Shown here: in pieces, positions 47,017-59,957 of the stretch
How the letters are laid out: every line of letters begins with the position of its first letter
Position numbering within the stretch: the first letter of the stretch is position 1
Source: Botryotinia globosa
Taxonomy: Eukaryota; Ascomycota; Leotiomycetes; Helotiales; Sclerotiniaceae
Reading direction: 5' to 3'
Assembly (NCBI GenBank): GCA_014898425.1
Contig: RCSZ01000004.1
Coordinates: 2,820,904-2,884,903 of the forward strand
DNA: 64,000 nucleotides
Program-made: the position numbers and the translations under genes
The notes under the pieces: model-generated
What the model was told of the DNA's origin: nothing
Database searches by the model: none
Seen by the model: the letters and a program-made list of their open reading frames with translations, nothing else

Positions 47017-48820
47017 ATGTTTGCAGTTGGATTGCTCGAGCGGCTCGGTTTGCCAACTATCTATCTTTGGATTGGATTTGTTTTGGTAGTCGTGAGAAGC
47101 CCAGATATATCCTCTTTAAACTTTATGCTAACAACTTCGTCTTTAGCTTTTAGCATATCCTACATATTTTGCAATCTACAACCTATACTTTCACCCATTG
47201 AGAAAGTTTCCCGGACCGCTCATAGCCAGATCCTCGTACATCTGGTACGCCAAGAATTGGTAAGCGATATGACACTTGCAGGGCTGAAAATCACAATGAA
47301 ATCATCTAATGAACGAAATGCAGGATTGGAGGAAGATGGCCTCACGCATTATCTGATCTTCATGAGAGGTACGGTTAGTTTAAATCCTCATACTCACATC
47401 ATAAGATCCATAACTCATAAGCCTCAGGCCAAGTTGTTCGAATAGCCCCTGATGAGCTTGCATTCAGCTCAGCTCAGTCTTGGAGAGATATCTATGGACA
47501 CTCGGTGAAGGGTAAGAAGTACTTTAGGAAAACCGACTGGTATGCAGGTGTTGGTGATCTGCCCAGCTCCATCTCGACAGAGCCAGATCCACAAAAGCAC
47601 AGTGCCATGCGCAGAGTATTAGCCAACGCTTTTAGTAATTCTGTTCTGAAGGGTCAGGCAGATGTTATCAATAAATATTTGGACATGTTTGTCAGTCAGA
47701 TCAAGAAACATGATAATCCAAATGGTATCCCAGTTGAAGAATGGTTCAACTGGCTGACTTTCGATATTGTGAGTACCTCTATTAGTGGCAGCGGAGTATC
47801 GATGTTAATGAGAATTGTTCGATAGATCGGAGATTTGACTTTTCATGAGTCCTTTGGTGCAGTCGAAAATGGTAAGTTCTCAAAGTTTTCTCTCCATCAA
47901 TCCATCATATTAATAGCTACATAGCCCGAACACATTTTTGGATTCATTTGATCATCAACGGCAACTTTATTCGAAGTCTCTATCCCATTTTCCAGAAGAT
48001 TCCTATCAGCAGACTCTTCATGAAATGGATCATTCCAAACATGGATGAGATTCGTCAGCAACGACGGGAACATATTGCTCATACGAAATCCAAAGCCATG
48101 AAGCGGGTCAATCGTGATGATATCGTCCAAAAAGATTTTTTCAGCTTTTTACTCGGTAAAGAGGGAGCGGATACTTCCGAAATGTTCTTGACTGCACAGG
48201 CTCACACTCTTATAATTGCTGGATCGGAGACTACGGCTGTTACACTGACGGCTATGGTATCATTCTTACTTCGTTATCCGGATAAAATGAAAATTCTCAT
48301 TGATGAAGTGCGTGGCGCGTTTACTGACAGGTCTCAAATCAATGTCGAAGGAACTCTGCCCCTAGAATACCTCTTCGCCGTGATTGAGGAAACGCTACGC
48401 ATTCTCCCTCCAGTACCATTTGGCCTCCCTCGCACGTGCCCCGGAGCGGTCATTGACGGTCATGTGGTTCCAGAAGGGACCATCGTTTCGGTCTCTCCAT
48501 ATACAGCATGTCACGATGTAAGATATTGGCATGATCCTGAGGGTTGGCATCCCGAGCGATGGCTCCCTTCTGGCCACGCTCTTCATAATCCTGTCTTCGA
48601 TCAAGACAATAAAGAGGCAAGCAAACCATTTAGTACTGGACCTCGAGTCTGCCTGGGTGTTAATTTAGCATACATCGAGCTGAGGATGACACTTGCGAGG
48701 CTGTTGTTCGAATTTGATATGGAGTTGATGAGTAAACCGGTTGATTGGAATACAGAATTGGATTTTTTCCAATTCTGGAAGAAGGTTGAGACGAGAGTGA
48801 AGTTTACGAGTCTTCATTGA
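47017..48820 (+). CDS. boa3: Cytochrome P450 monooxygenase, CYP65-like; candidate BOA3
   Basis: ER-anchored P450 of 506 residues in six exons: 47017-47091, 47147-47259, 47324-47373, 47428-47768, 47826-47871, 47925-48820. Of the two donors possible for exon 1 I chose the GTGAGA at 47092; both keep frame. Seen: an anchor around IYLWIGFVL, the proline-rich hinge YFHPLRKFPGPLIA, YGQVVRIAPDEL, I-helix LIIAGSETTAVTLT, ExxR in EETLRILPP, and haem ligand Cys in FSTGPRVCLGVNLAY. It belongs to a different P450 branch from boa4 and boa7, close to isotrichodermin C-15 hydroxylase-like enzymes. Divergent from boa4. Confidence 0.85.
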
Positions 48821-49175
48821 TAGATGTGCTTGAAGCAGAATGTGAAAAAAGTTATCGATTGAATTTTAAAATTGAGGTTATCACGGTTGAATCAGAACTT
48901 GTGCTCAAACTTTGATAAATCTTAGATAGAATGTTCTTGAATCATACAGATACACTCCACCCTTTCATAGTGAATGACTATTTGGTTGGAATCAAAAATC
49001 ATCTCAAAGTAGATTCATAAATATTGGTCTTAGCAGAGTCTTAATCACTTGTTCCTCGATTTCGAGAGTTAACTTGAGCAAACTAAACAGTGTTCACTAG
49101 GCGAGACTCTTGTTAATATAACCAAAATGCACATTAGTACAAGTCTTTCAAACACTAATCACCAGGAATGATATG
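48821..49175. other. boa3 3' flank
   Basis: A 355-bp spacer without a gene, ending at the target-site duplication of the retrotransposon. Confidence 0.4.
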
Positions 49176-49180
49176 GCTTG
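49176..49180. repeat. Target-site duplication, left
   Basis: GCTTG directly before the left LTR; the same five bases follow the right LTR at 54917-54921. Confidence 0.8.
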
Positions 49181-49350
49181 TGTTGATATCAACTTGGTTG
49201 ATATAAGTGTAAGTACTTAGTTCTATATGATTATATTTATTCTTGATTATTTTTATTTATAGAAAGCTAGATACTAAATATATAGAAAAGTATTAATATA
49301 ATATTAATTAATACAATACTCTTTTTGACTATATAATCGATATTCTAATA
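49181..49350. repeat. Left LTR
   Basis: 170 bp. Begins TGTTGATATCAACTTGG; its final bases ATTCTAATA correspond to GTCCCGACA in the right LTR, all differences being C-to-T or G-to-A. Confidence 0.88.
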
Positions 49351-52300
49351 TTAATAATTTTTAAAAATAGATATAATTATATACTTTAATCCATAATCTA
49401 TTCTTTTAAATATAATATTTTCTTAGTTCTATTTAACTCCTATATCTCTACTCCTTTTCTATTCAATATATTACTTTAATAACCATTTTATTAATATCAA
49501 TTAAATCTTTTAATATTTAATATATATCATTTTTAGTTATAGTATTTACAGGGTTTGATTTCCCATCAATCCATTTAATTTCTATAATCTCTCTATTCCT
49601 ATAATATTATTTTAAAATTATAATATCAATTAGAAATCGTTTTTCTAAATTTATATCAAATTTAGTTAATAGATTATATAATAACTTTGAATTTATACAG
49701 AGTATAAATAATATTAACTTTTTAGATTTGAAAATAGTATTGATAATATTTTTAATAACAATTCCAATATTGAAGTCTAAAACCAATATATATAGCTCAA
49801 AAGCTAATATACTTTTAATAATTCTTTTATATTTAATTGATGTTTAATATATAATATTAATATTATTATGCTTATTTATTAAGCAAATCATATAGCTAAT
49901 TTATAATAATAAATCAACATTATTAACGAATAATATATCAATAAAAACAATTAATTTAATAAAATTCATATCTAGAGATATAAATATAAATTTTCTTTTC
50001 GAATTGTTCATTTGCTATTTAATAATTTTATTAAACTTATTTGTATCTTTTTTTTTGAATCTATTATCTAGGTAATAATAGAAAGATAATAAAATATCTT
50101 TGATTGATATACAATTGCAATATATATTCTCCTCATATATTGAGTGATATATTAATTCTTTGAAATAATATTTTTTCAAACTTTTTCTTTCATTTTATAT
50201 ATATCGATATTCCCGATTATAATTATTCTGATATTATTGTATTGTTTTTCTTAATTGAAATAGATTTTATTATCCTTGAAAGTAATTAAACAATTGTTAA
50301 ATCTGAATAAATAATCTTCTATAAATTGTTTTCTATTCTTAGCTATAAAATTAGTTTTGCTTAATTGCTTTTATTTTAAATATACAAATCTCTTATCTAT
50401 AATTATAAAAATATCATCGATTTGAAACCCTACAATATTAATATCATCGATTAAATAGAATAAATAAAGGTTATATATAGATTATATTATATTCAGTTTA
50501 TTCTTATAATAATTATAATAAATCTCAAATCAATAATTTCCTATTATAAAAATATTATATAAAGGTTTTATAATATATAGAATATATCTATCTTTAAATC
50601 CAATCTTTTTCAATACTTCTATATAAATAGATTTGTTTAAAGTTGTAATTAATTAAATATATACTTATATAATATTCTATAAATAAATTTAAATATACTT
50701 ATTTAATATTTATAAAATAATAGCAAATATAAGAGTAATATATTGATTGATATATTAAATAATAAATGATTATATTAAAATAATAGTTTATTTTTATCTT
50801 AATATATCTGAATTACTAATTGTGATTTTATATATATTCTATCAATACTCTTTTTTTTTATTTAATCAACAAAACATAATTTGAAAAGTCTTATTCTAAA
50901 CAAAATACTATCTTTTGAAATAATCTTAAAGATTCCATTTTTTATTAATTTATTAATTTCCTTATATTATAACTTTGTATATTTTATAAATATATTATTT
51001 TATAAGAATATAATTAATTATAATGATTTTCTAATAAATCCTTTATTAATATTTATTATATTAATTATTCTGATCAAATTGCTTTTTATATAATAATATA
51101 ATTATATATCTGATTATACTATTAATAATAATGTTTAAGATTGTGATATCTCTATATATAATATATCAATGATTATAATAATATTATTATTATTATTTAT
51201 ATTATTATCTTTTAATTTTGTTCCTTTAGATTCTATATAAAAGGGTTATATAAATATAAATCGAAATTTAATTAGTCTATTAAAAAGTTCCATCTTATAT
51301 ATCTCCCCATTTATTTCAATTAAAATATATAATTCAATCCACTTACCTAATATATTACCACCTTTTCTCTTTCTTTATATTAAAACTTCTAAATTCAATA
51401 ATAAAATAAAAACAAATATTATAAATAATCCATTTCTTAATCTCAATACTTTTATAATTTATTTCTTAGCTCGAATATAATATACTTTTACTATAACTTT
51501 CTTTATAACTTTTATATATTAAATAATTATTACAATTAATAGATTAATATCATTTAATCTGGAATATATTCTATAAACTAATAATATAGAAATAAATTCA
51601 TTTAGCTTTATTATATCATTTATAACTTTTATTATTATTTGAAAAACTATCACTTTAATTAGATTATTATCTTCAAATTCTTTTATTAAAATCTCATATA
51701 TACAATATAATAAATAATAATATCTATAAAATTATATACTTTAATAAATACATTTTTAATAATAATTAATATAGATTTCGCATTTTGAATAAACTTTTTA
51801 TTTATAAAGTTTTTTTCAGTATTATAGATAATATAATCTAATAATTTAATATATATATTAATCTAATATTTTCTAAAACTATTGAATATATACTTAATAA
51901 AAACATTTTCAAGAAATTGAATTATTTAATAATATATTACTTTATCAATAACATATAAAACCAAATTGTTTACAATATATATAATATCAATATAAATAGT
52001 ATAATTGAATTCAATATCTTCTAATAAAATAAATCTAAAATATCCTAATAACTTACTATACATTTAATAATACTTATAATACTTGATAAAATATTTAATA
52101 ATATTATTACTTTCATTATAATCCACTTATTATAATATATAATAAAAATGTTATATCAATAAATAATCGAATTATTAATATAGATATTATAATTCTATAA
52201 TTATTAAATAATAGTTATTTCAATAAATCGATTTTTGAATAAATTAATCTATATTTATTTTCTATATTAAAAATATATGTTTATATTTTCTAATAATAGA

Positions 52301-54747
52301 GTATTCATTTTTTAGAATTATAAATTAATTAATAATATTATTATAAAACACTTTAAAACAATCCATATCTTTAAGATTTAATAGAAATAAAATATCAATA
52401 TTTATAATATGGAAATCGATATCTCCAAATAATATAATAATATAAAATAATCCTATTGATATTATAATTTTCTTCTCAAAATATATATTCATAATCTCTA
52501 CTATCAATAGATTATATTCAACTAAGCAAATCTATTTCTATATATAATATTGTTTAATTCCAATTATAGATTTCTTTATATATATTATATCAATATATAT
52601 ATCAAAGAATTATTTACTCATATAACTTATATAAAAAACATCTATTACATTTTCTACAAACAAAACTATTTCAATAAGATTTCTAATTATTATATACAAT
52701 ATCACATTAAATAATAATTAATTGAATACTTCCTAATTATTAATAAATTGAGAATTTATAAAAAATATTTTATTTATATTATCTTCAATATCAAGGTTCA
52801 CAAAAAATAAATCTATTTCGATTTCTAAATCAAACTTTATATCAATAACCTCTTTTTTATATTTAATCATTTATTAATTATAACATTTATTAATTATATT
52901 ATTACTACTATCTTTAATCTTTTTTATACTTATATGTATTCTTATTTTATTCTTTTTTAAAGTATTTTATTAATTAATACTCTTTTTTCTTATATATTTA
53001 ATAATAATTATATTAATTAAAAAATCTAAATATTGTTATAATTTATTATATAAATTGTTTCTGAAATTATTACTATTTCTAAAATCCTTAGAATTACTTC
53101 AACTATTACTATAATTATTATTATTATTATTATAAAATTTCCTATTAATAAATAGTATTATATCCCTTCTATTCTTATATAATCTTTTTTATATATTAAT
53201 AGATTATTATAATTGATTTATTAAATCAAATACCTTTTTTTTTAGATTAAAACAAACTAGATTGTATATCTTTATATCTTTATAAACAAATATAAGTTTA
53301 TTATAAAAATAGAATATTTGCTATATAATAAAATCAAATTAATATTATAATATATGTAATTGATTAATTATAATTATAAAATATTTACTAAATGATTTAT
53401 TTCTATACTTCTTTTTAATTGATTTTAGAATAATATTATTTTATTTCAATAATATATTTCATTGATATTTATTTGCTTTAAAATTATTTTATATATAAAT
53501 ATAAAGCTCTTTAAATATTAATAATAATAAATTATAATCAATATAAAAGAATTAAAATATTTTTTTTAAATATAATTGAAAATACTTTATAATATATATC
53601 TATAAGTATTTTTATATATTATAAGATTTTATAAAATATTGAAAACTTGAAATCGAAATTATTATTATTATTCCTATTATATTTTTCATTATTGATATAG
53701 AATTTAATAAATTATTAAGAGATTGTATATTGAAATATAATATTAATATCTTATCCTTTCGAGATTCATAATTTTTATTATCTTTATCATTATTATTATT
53801 TCTATTATTAGAATCTTCTATATTATTATTCTTATTATACTCATTTTCATTATCTTTATTGATATATTTGAAATCACTTTTAATAAATTTATAAATAATT
53901 CTAAACTTCAATTTAGATTTTTTAATATTAATATCTTTCAAAGCTTTTTGAATTTATACTTTTATTTATTTATTAATAATAATTTTGTAAAATTGTTTAA
54001 ATAAAACTGTAAATACTTCAACACCTGTTTTCAATAAATATACTCCTTGAGTATATAATATTATATATAGTTTTCATATATAAATCTAATAGATTTTCGG
54101 GAATTATATAGTTATAAATATTCTGAATTTATAATGAAAGATTTCTATTAAATCATTATTATTAATATCCTTATAATTGTACTATTTATATTTAAATTTG
54201 ATATATTTGATAAACTCCTTACTATTAACAACAATAGCTCTTCTATTATCTAATAATACTTTTAATAAATTAAACTATTTTTTATATTCTTTCTCTTCCT
54301 TTTATATATATATATTCTTATTGATAATATTTTTAACAATTAAAATAATATTGCTTTTTAATATAATTATATATATAAATAGAAATATTTCAAAAGCTGT
54401 TATAGATATATATATATTTGTATATATAAAAGAGTTTCTTATAGATATAGAAAATAATAAAAATCTTTGTTTTATTTAGTATAATATATAATATAAAAAT
54501 GAATATATAATAGATATAAATTCGATTTATTATATTTAATAAAATCAAACTTTTTGAATATATTTTTCTAATATAATTATCTAGAATATATTTTTTAGTA
54601 TTATAAAAAGAAATAGTATATTATATCTAATATAATAATATCTTTTTTATGATCTCTTTAGAATTTCTATTAATTCTAAATATTATATAAAAATATCTAA
54701 TACTTTTAATAAAGTTCAAGACTCTAATTTGTGATATCATTAATTAG

Positions 54748-54916
54748 TGTTAGTATTAATTTGGTTGATATAAATGTAAGTATTTGATTCTATATAATTA
54801 TATTTGTTTTTAATTATTCTTATTTATAGAAAGCTAGATATTAAATATATAGGGAAGTGTTAGTGTGATGCTAGTTAATATAGTGCCCTTTTGATCACAT
54901 GATCGATGTCCCGACA
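54748..54916. repeat. Right LTR
   Basis: 169 bp. Begins TGTTAGTATTAATTTGG and ends GTCCCGACA. Its last 60 bases keep much more G and C than the matching part of the left LTR. Confidence 0.88.
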
Positions 54917-54921
54917 GCTTG
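54917..54921. repeat. Target-site duplication, right
   Basis: GCTTG, matching 49176-49180. Confidence 0.8.
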
Positions 54922-56163
54922 TAATCTTGAATTTCGGTCACAAGATATTGTAAATCATCTTCAACGCCCTGTTCCTGAGGAAGCATTGAGCATCGAGCAT
55001 CAGCAAACTGGAAAACTTCGCCTCTTTGCGACTTCCTATGTTACAGGGCTTAGCTAGTAAGACTGAGCACCGGGGAATTTAAATATGAACGATTCTGGGG
55101 TCTCAAACGATAATATATTTCATTCGGATTTATTCAACCAGAAATCGTTGCAATGATATGTCTACAATTTTCGGAAAATTTGCAAGATGATGAAGTTACA
55201 GCACGTGAAAAATCTAGCAATTATGCTAGTGTAAAATCACCTATCAAAAGATAACTAGCCTCACTTGGGAGTAGATATTATGTCATATGGTGACGATGGA
55301 TAACGTTAATACGGGGGAATAGTACTGGCTTAAGAATACAGGGCATGCAATAGCTGGTGATGAAGGTCTAGCGGGCGTCCAATGAATTACTTTACACCCA
55401 TCAATCATGTTGGTACCAACATTATCTTCAGAAAACTACAACTAAAATCCAAAGGGATCTATAGAGTCCTGATAGTTCATGTATAACTAGTGATGTAGTA
55501 AGGAATATATACATATAGTGTAGTGAATAACCTAGTTATTCGTAGATATGGATATGATGTAGAAGACTTTGATATCAGCGCCCTTGATACTAACTAACAC
55601 TGCTTCAACGACTGGATGACACGGAAGCATTTGAAGAGAGATATGAATAACATAAGAAGTCGGAGGCGGCGGAGACATTCTCATTCCTATTTGTTGTTTC
55701 AAAGAAAAGATACCGAGCAGTACGCAAGGGAAATGTAGAACCAGAGGAAGCGCCAATATAGGACAGCATTATCATCAAGTTTTCTGTATATGTATGTGCA
55801 TATCTTTGAGTTAATTAAGTTTGATTGATATGAAAATCTCAGAGACCACAGGACATAGAATCGCCTGTTGTGTGGCTAATCGACTTGCAGCCTCACCACC
55901 CCAATGTATAGACACTATAGACTGCTATATACAATCTCAACATCCATCTGGGTAAATCCAGGCACGACTTTGACTATCAGCAGTCATCTTGAGGCATTTA
56001 TCCAATCTCTTTGCACTGAAAAACCAGAAGTACATCGTCATATTTCCACAAAATAAAAACAACTGACAGTACTACTTTGAACGCTATACTCCCGCTTCCT
56101 GAACATAACCTACACAGATAAACTCATCAGTCTGCAGTGCTGATTATACATGAAATTATATGA
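54922..56163. other. Spacer between retrotransposon and boa2
   Basis: About 1.2 kb of normal-composition DNA. A minus-strand frame at 55532-55756 has no recognisable motif. I see no gene here. Confidence 0.4.
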
Positions 56164-58136
56164 TCAAAATTCCAGAATTTTGACCTCTTTCTGTCCTATC
56201 CTCTGCTGAAGAAGTACCCAATCACGCTTGAAGTCAAGCTTGGCAATTAGTGCCTTGTACTGCCAATATGGGTATGGATATCGATAAACATGTCCTATTT
56301 TCGACTAGATGAAACTAGTATCAGCCATGAAGATACACAAGTTAGAGCCCGGATATTCTCACTCTATAATAACTCTTGCAATCTGGATTCGCAGGAGGTA
56401 ACTTTGCTTGCCCTGGTCTCAATGATAATGTCCAAGATCTTACGCGCTCTTCATTTGGCATAATAGCATAACGGAAAGTACCAACATTCTTCTGGAAGAG
56501 ATATTTTGTTGCGATAGAATTGTGATGAGCTTGAAGTTCAAAAAGCTCCATGACGCTGGTCTCGAAAGATGAGCTATTCGGGCCAAGGAAGTTGAAGTAA
56601 TTTGGAAAATCGTCAACGGCGACGCCTCGTGAAAGTCAGCAATTGGATGAGAATATATTTTTCAATATCATTTACCATATAAGGAAAACAGTTCCGGTTG
56701 GTATTTGTCGCATAGTAGTTGTCCTGATCGTCCTTTTGTTGGGACAGGTAGTCCAAAATCGACGGGATTGTAACCTGGTCGTTTATCAATTAATTTCGTT
56801 TCTTCGCATCGCAATATTCCTGGTTCTTACCAGTACCCCAGATCAATACATCAGTTTCTCGTTCTATCTCCTTGCCTGTTTCAGCATTCTTTGATTTAAT
56901 GCCATTCTCTGTGAGTTCAGTCACACTGTCAGTCACAAGCTCCACGTTGTCGTTGTTAAATATCGGATAGTAGTCACTGAGCATCAATGGACGTTTGCAT
57001 CCGAAAACATCTTTCGACTCAAGTTTTCGTCTTAAAGTGTCATCCTTTATCTGCTTGTACAGATGGTTCCTCGTCATTGAGATGACTATTCTTTGGAGCC
57101 ATGATCCTACAGTAAATATACGCGGGCGTAATATTTCATCCTGTTGGGGAGTTTAATACAGGACACAAAAAGTTGCAAATTTGATCAAGTAGCATACCTT
57201 TTTCATCCAGAACCACCGATTAAACCGCATGAGGAATGGGACATGGGCAAACATCCATTTTGTTAACGACCCGACAACAACATCATTACGAGGCAAGACA
57301 TGTCCCGGGCTCCTTTGATAAACTATCAAAGACTTGACCTCTGGATAGATGTTTGGAATAAATTGACAGGCAGATGGCCCCGTTCCAATGACAGCGACTG
57401 TCTTCCCCTTGAGATTGGCATGTTTTGGCCAGTCTACACTATGCCACTCCTCTCCTTTGAAGGCATCGATATTCTTCACGAATGCCTTCTTAGGTACTGT
57501 GAATGCTCCCAAAGCGCCGATAAGCTGATTTATGAATTAGAAGTTGTCTTAAACAACATGAGGGGCACACTACATACTACATGGCAGCTCCAGACTTTTG
57601 TGTCTCCCGTGGTAATATCGATAGTCTCGACAAGCCATAACAAACGCGAATCATCCCATCTGGCCTCTACAATCTCTGTATTGAAAGTCGTGGATTTATT
57701 TAATTCATATTGTAATGCTACGTCCTCAAAATATTTTTGGATCTCGGGCTGGGGTGCAAAAGTTCTACTCCAGTCTATTCAGAGTTAGTTCTTTACACTT
57801 TCAAAGTGGCTGATCAAATAGATTCAATTCGTCGTCTTCTTTCGTTAGAGATACAGTCACATATTTGAAAATAGAATACTGACAAGGATTAAGAGCAAAA
57901 CTTATTTGATACTCGTGACTTGGAATATCACAAGCAGCCCCGGGATAAGTATTTTTCCACCAGACTCCCCCAAATGCACTTTGTCTTTCTAATATCTGAA
58001 ATTCTTCAAGAGGAAGCGTTTTTTCTCGTATGAATGTACATCCTTGAATGATTCCTGCAGCACCTGCTCCGAGAATAATTGCAAATCGATGTTCATCTGC
58101 TTGTAAATTCTCGATTGGCGTTTTTTCTCGTGACAT
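56164..58136 (-). CDS. boa2: FAD monooxygenase, Baeyer-Villiger type; candidate BOA2
   Basis: Flavoprotein of 529 residues, seven exons: 58136-57884, 57774-57578, 57524-57198, 57140-56831, 56774-56676, 56625-56363, 56304-56164; all introns GT-AG. Seen: first Rossmann motif ILGAGAAGII, the flavin region GGVWWKNTYPGAACD, the Baeyer-Villiger fingerprint FKGEEWHSVDWP, second Rossmann motif AVIGTGPSACQF, and DVLIWGTG before intron 4. These place it with fungal type I Baeyer-Villiger monooxygenases that convert ketones to esters or lactones with NADPH and oxygen. An in-frame ATG at 58154 is an alternative start. It lies in the same direction as boa1, which starts upstream, and is cut off from boa3 by the retrotransposon. 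Confidence 0.88.
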
Positions 58137-58241
58137 TTCGAATAGAATGAACAATAGTACAAGCCCCTACTTACTTTAGGGTTTACATATCGAGTTTCTT
58201 GTAGTGTCAGACCGGGGTTTTAATAAGGCGGCCCGTGTACT

Positions 58242-58252
58242 TCGGATGCCGA
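58242..58252. promoter_or_regulatory. CGG-N3-CCG site, boa2
   Basis: TCGGATGCCGA inside the 13-bp palindrome TTCGGATGCCGAA, 106 bases before the boa2 start. It satisfies the published AflR consensus TCGSWNNSCGR at every position. Confidence 0.58.
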
Positions 58253-58480
58253 AAATCTACCCCGCATGAACGATTTTGAGACCGGGAGCTGGGATCGTCA
58301 CGTGTTCAACCCCTTGTTATTTTAATTCTTAAGCTACCCGACCTGGCTACAATTTCTAGACTGTACAATGAATACCCGAGGCGGGAATTATCTCTGCTCT
58401 GATGAATAACTTGCGGGCGGATTATCTGTAAATTACCCATGGGTGAGGATAATCCGTCGGTAGTCTAATAAATCAAATAA

Positions 58481-59674
58481 TCACACCTCCAAGTTCCCGT
58501 CTTGACCTTGGCTCTGGCTAGAGGAAGCACTAATCAGTGTTTTGAGGCCATCTTCCACCGTAAGAGGGATTATTTCTGGGAACAATTCGTTAAGATACAC
58601 TGAATCCGGTACTTTGGGGTCGAAACTGAATGTTCCCGATTCAAACCAATCTCCATGCTCTTTCAGTGAAGCCGAGTATGCAGACCTATGAGCTGGTGCT
58701 TCGATGACCTGCCCACTAAGAATTGTAGAGGATTCATCAGTGATTGTCCATTTTTCACCTGTTTGTTTGTCTCAAGTTAGCAATGCTTCGGCTCAGTATC
58801 AGATGTTGAAAATGTTCAAAGCCAAGTCAAATCGTAATCGTACCAGTGATTTTCCCTGCTATGTCGATCACACCATGCCAGGATTGGCGGTCCCCAACAA
58901 TAAAGCTTCTCTTCTCCCACTTCGGCAAGGAAAGACTAGCAACGACAAAGCGGCCCACGTCTCTTGTATGGGTCATAACCAAAGGTACTGTCCCTGATCC
59001 AATACCTACCGAGGTTCTGCTGGGAATGTCGAAGAATCTTATTCCAGCTGCAAGGTGACTTGGCACCGCGGGCATGCATAAATAATCTAGAAAGAGACCA
59101 TTGACAAATGAAGTATACTCGAGATGTGTTTTAGCAAGTTCCGTCACGGCAATCGCTTTGAGGGCAGTGCTTGGGCGAGCCAGCGCATGTCTAACAAATT
59201 GGTCAACATCAAAGATCTGTCAAATTCGAAAAGTATGACGAAGGTTCGAAAATGGAACTTAACTCACTTTGCTTCATAAGCACTTCCATACTCACTAGGA
59301 ACAAATCTCTTCACAGACTTTGAGCCAGCAGCACCTCGTACCAGGTTGAGTTGCGAGTCACTGTGTTCCTTCGAAACTATACACAAAGCCGAAATGACCG
59401 TGTGAATATGATTTTCATCGAGTACCCTTGAGATTTGTGAGATATCGGAGTAATCAATCGGCACAATCTTTGCGTTATTTTTCGCTGCATACTCGGGTGA
59501 TTCCTATTATCAAGCTTTATTTAGTTATTCATTCAATCAATCTTCAGGAGATAAGTTGGAATTGATTACTGTTCTACTCAAAACGATGAACTCGTGTTCT
59601 GTTTGTGCTTTGAGAGCGTCAACGATAGCATAACCAACACCACCAGTTCCGCCTGCGACTGCCACTCTAACCAT
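58481..59674 (-). CDS. boa1: NmrA-like/isoflavone-reductase-like oxidoreductase; candidate BOA1
   Basis: NAD(P)-dependent atypical short-chain reductase of 321 residues in four exons: 59674-59570, 59503-59268, 59190-58844, 58758-58481. Seen: an N-terminal dinucleotide loop in VAVAGGTGGVGYAIV, RFVPSEYGSAYEAK as in NmrA-like enzymes, GLFLDYLCMP, and DVGRFVVASL. Intron 2 uses the acceptor just before CATGCGCTG; a nearer AG gives a frameshift. Cytosolic; probably acts on a ketone or enone of a botcinin intermediate, or is regulatory as NmrA itself is; the sequence does not decide. It is the last cluster gene on this side, and its upstream site at 59958-59968 ties it to the regulon. Confidence 0.83.
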
Positions 59675-59957
59675 GATGTAAAATTTGAAATTTTATATGG
59701 ATGTGATATATAATTTAGTGATAAGTAGTAATTAAACTGTTATCTCCCTTGGTAAATTGGGCAATGTTAACAGAATGAACCGTTTTAGTGGTGAGAATTT
59801 GAAAGACGAACTCAGTCTGTAGAAATAATAAATACTTCAAATCATTCTTCCTTCTAGGTATTGATATGTACGCATCATTTTTTCCCCCTCTGTGTCACCA
59901 ACTTCATTCATAATTACTCTCCGGAAGCGCGCGCCTGTAAATTATGTTTTCTGTCTT

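Larger units (their letters stand above)
49181..54916. mobile_element. RIP-degraded LTR retrotransposon (5.7 kb)
   Basis: A complete LTR element by structure: 170-bp direct repeats at both ends (49181-49350, 54748-54916), TG at the start and A at the end of the LTR (CA intact on the right), and a 5-bp duplication GCTTG on both sides. The interior is extremely AT-rich with no frame above about 110 codons and almost no G or C left, the signature of repeat-induced point mutation. Coding domains cannot be recognised, so copia versus gypsy is undecided. An Asn/Lys-rich minus-strand frame at 53612-53941 may be a remnant but could be composition alone. It separates boa1-boa2 from the rest of the cluster. 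Confidence 0.9.

Noticed and set aside
49350..54748. Several frames of 60-110 codons inside the AT block
   Set aside because: Composition is almost only Ile, Asn, Lys, Phe, Leu and Tyr, as expected from AT-only DNA after RIP; no conserved motif can be read.
49181..54916. AT block as centromere or mitochondrial insertion
   Set aside because: LTR pair, TG start and a 5-bp target duplication identify it as a retrotransposon.
55532..55756. 74-codon minus-strand frame between the retrotransposon and boa2
   Set aside because: No motif or plausible partner exons.
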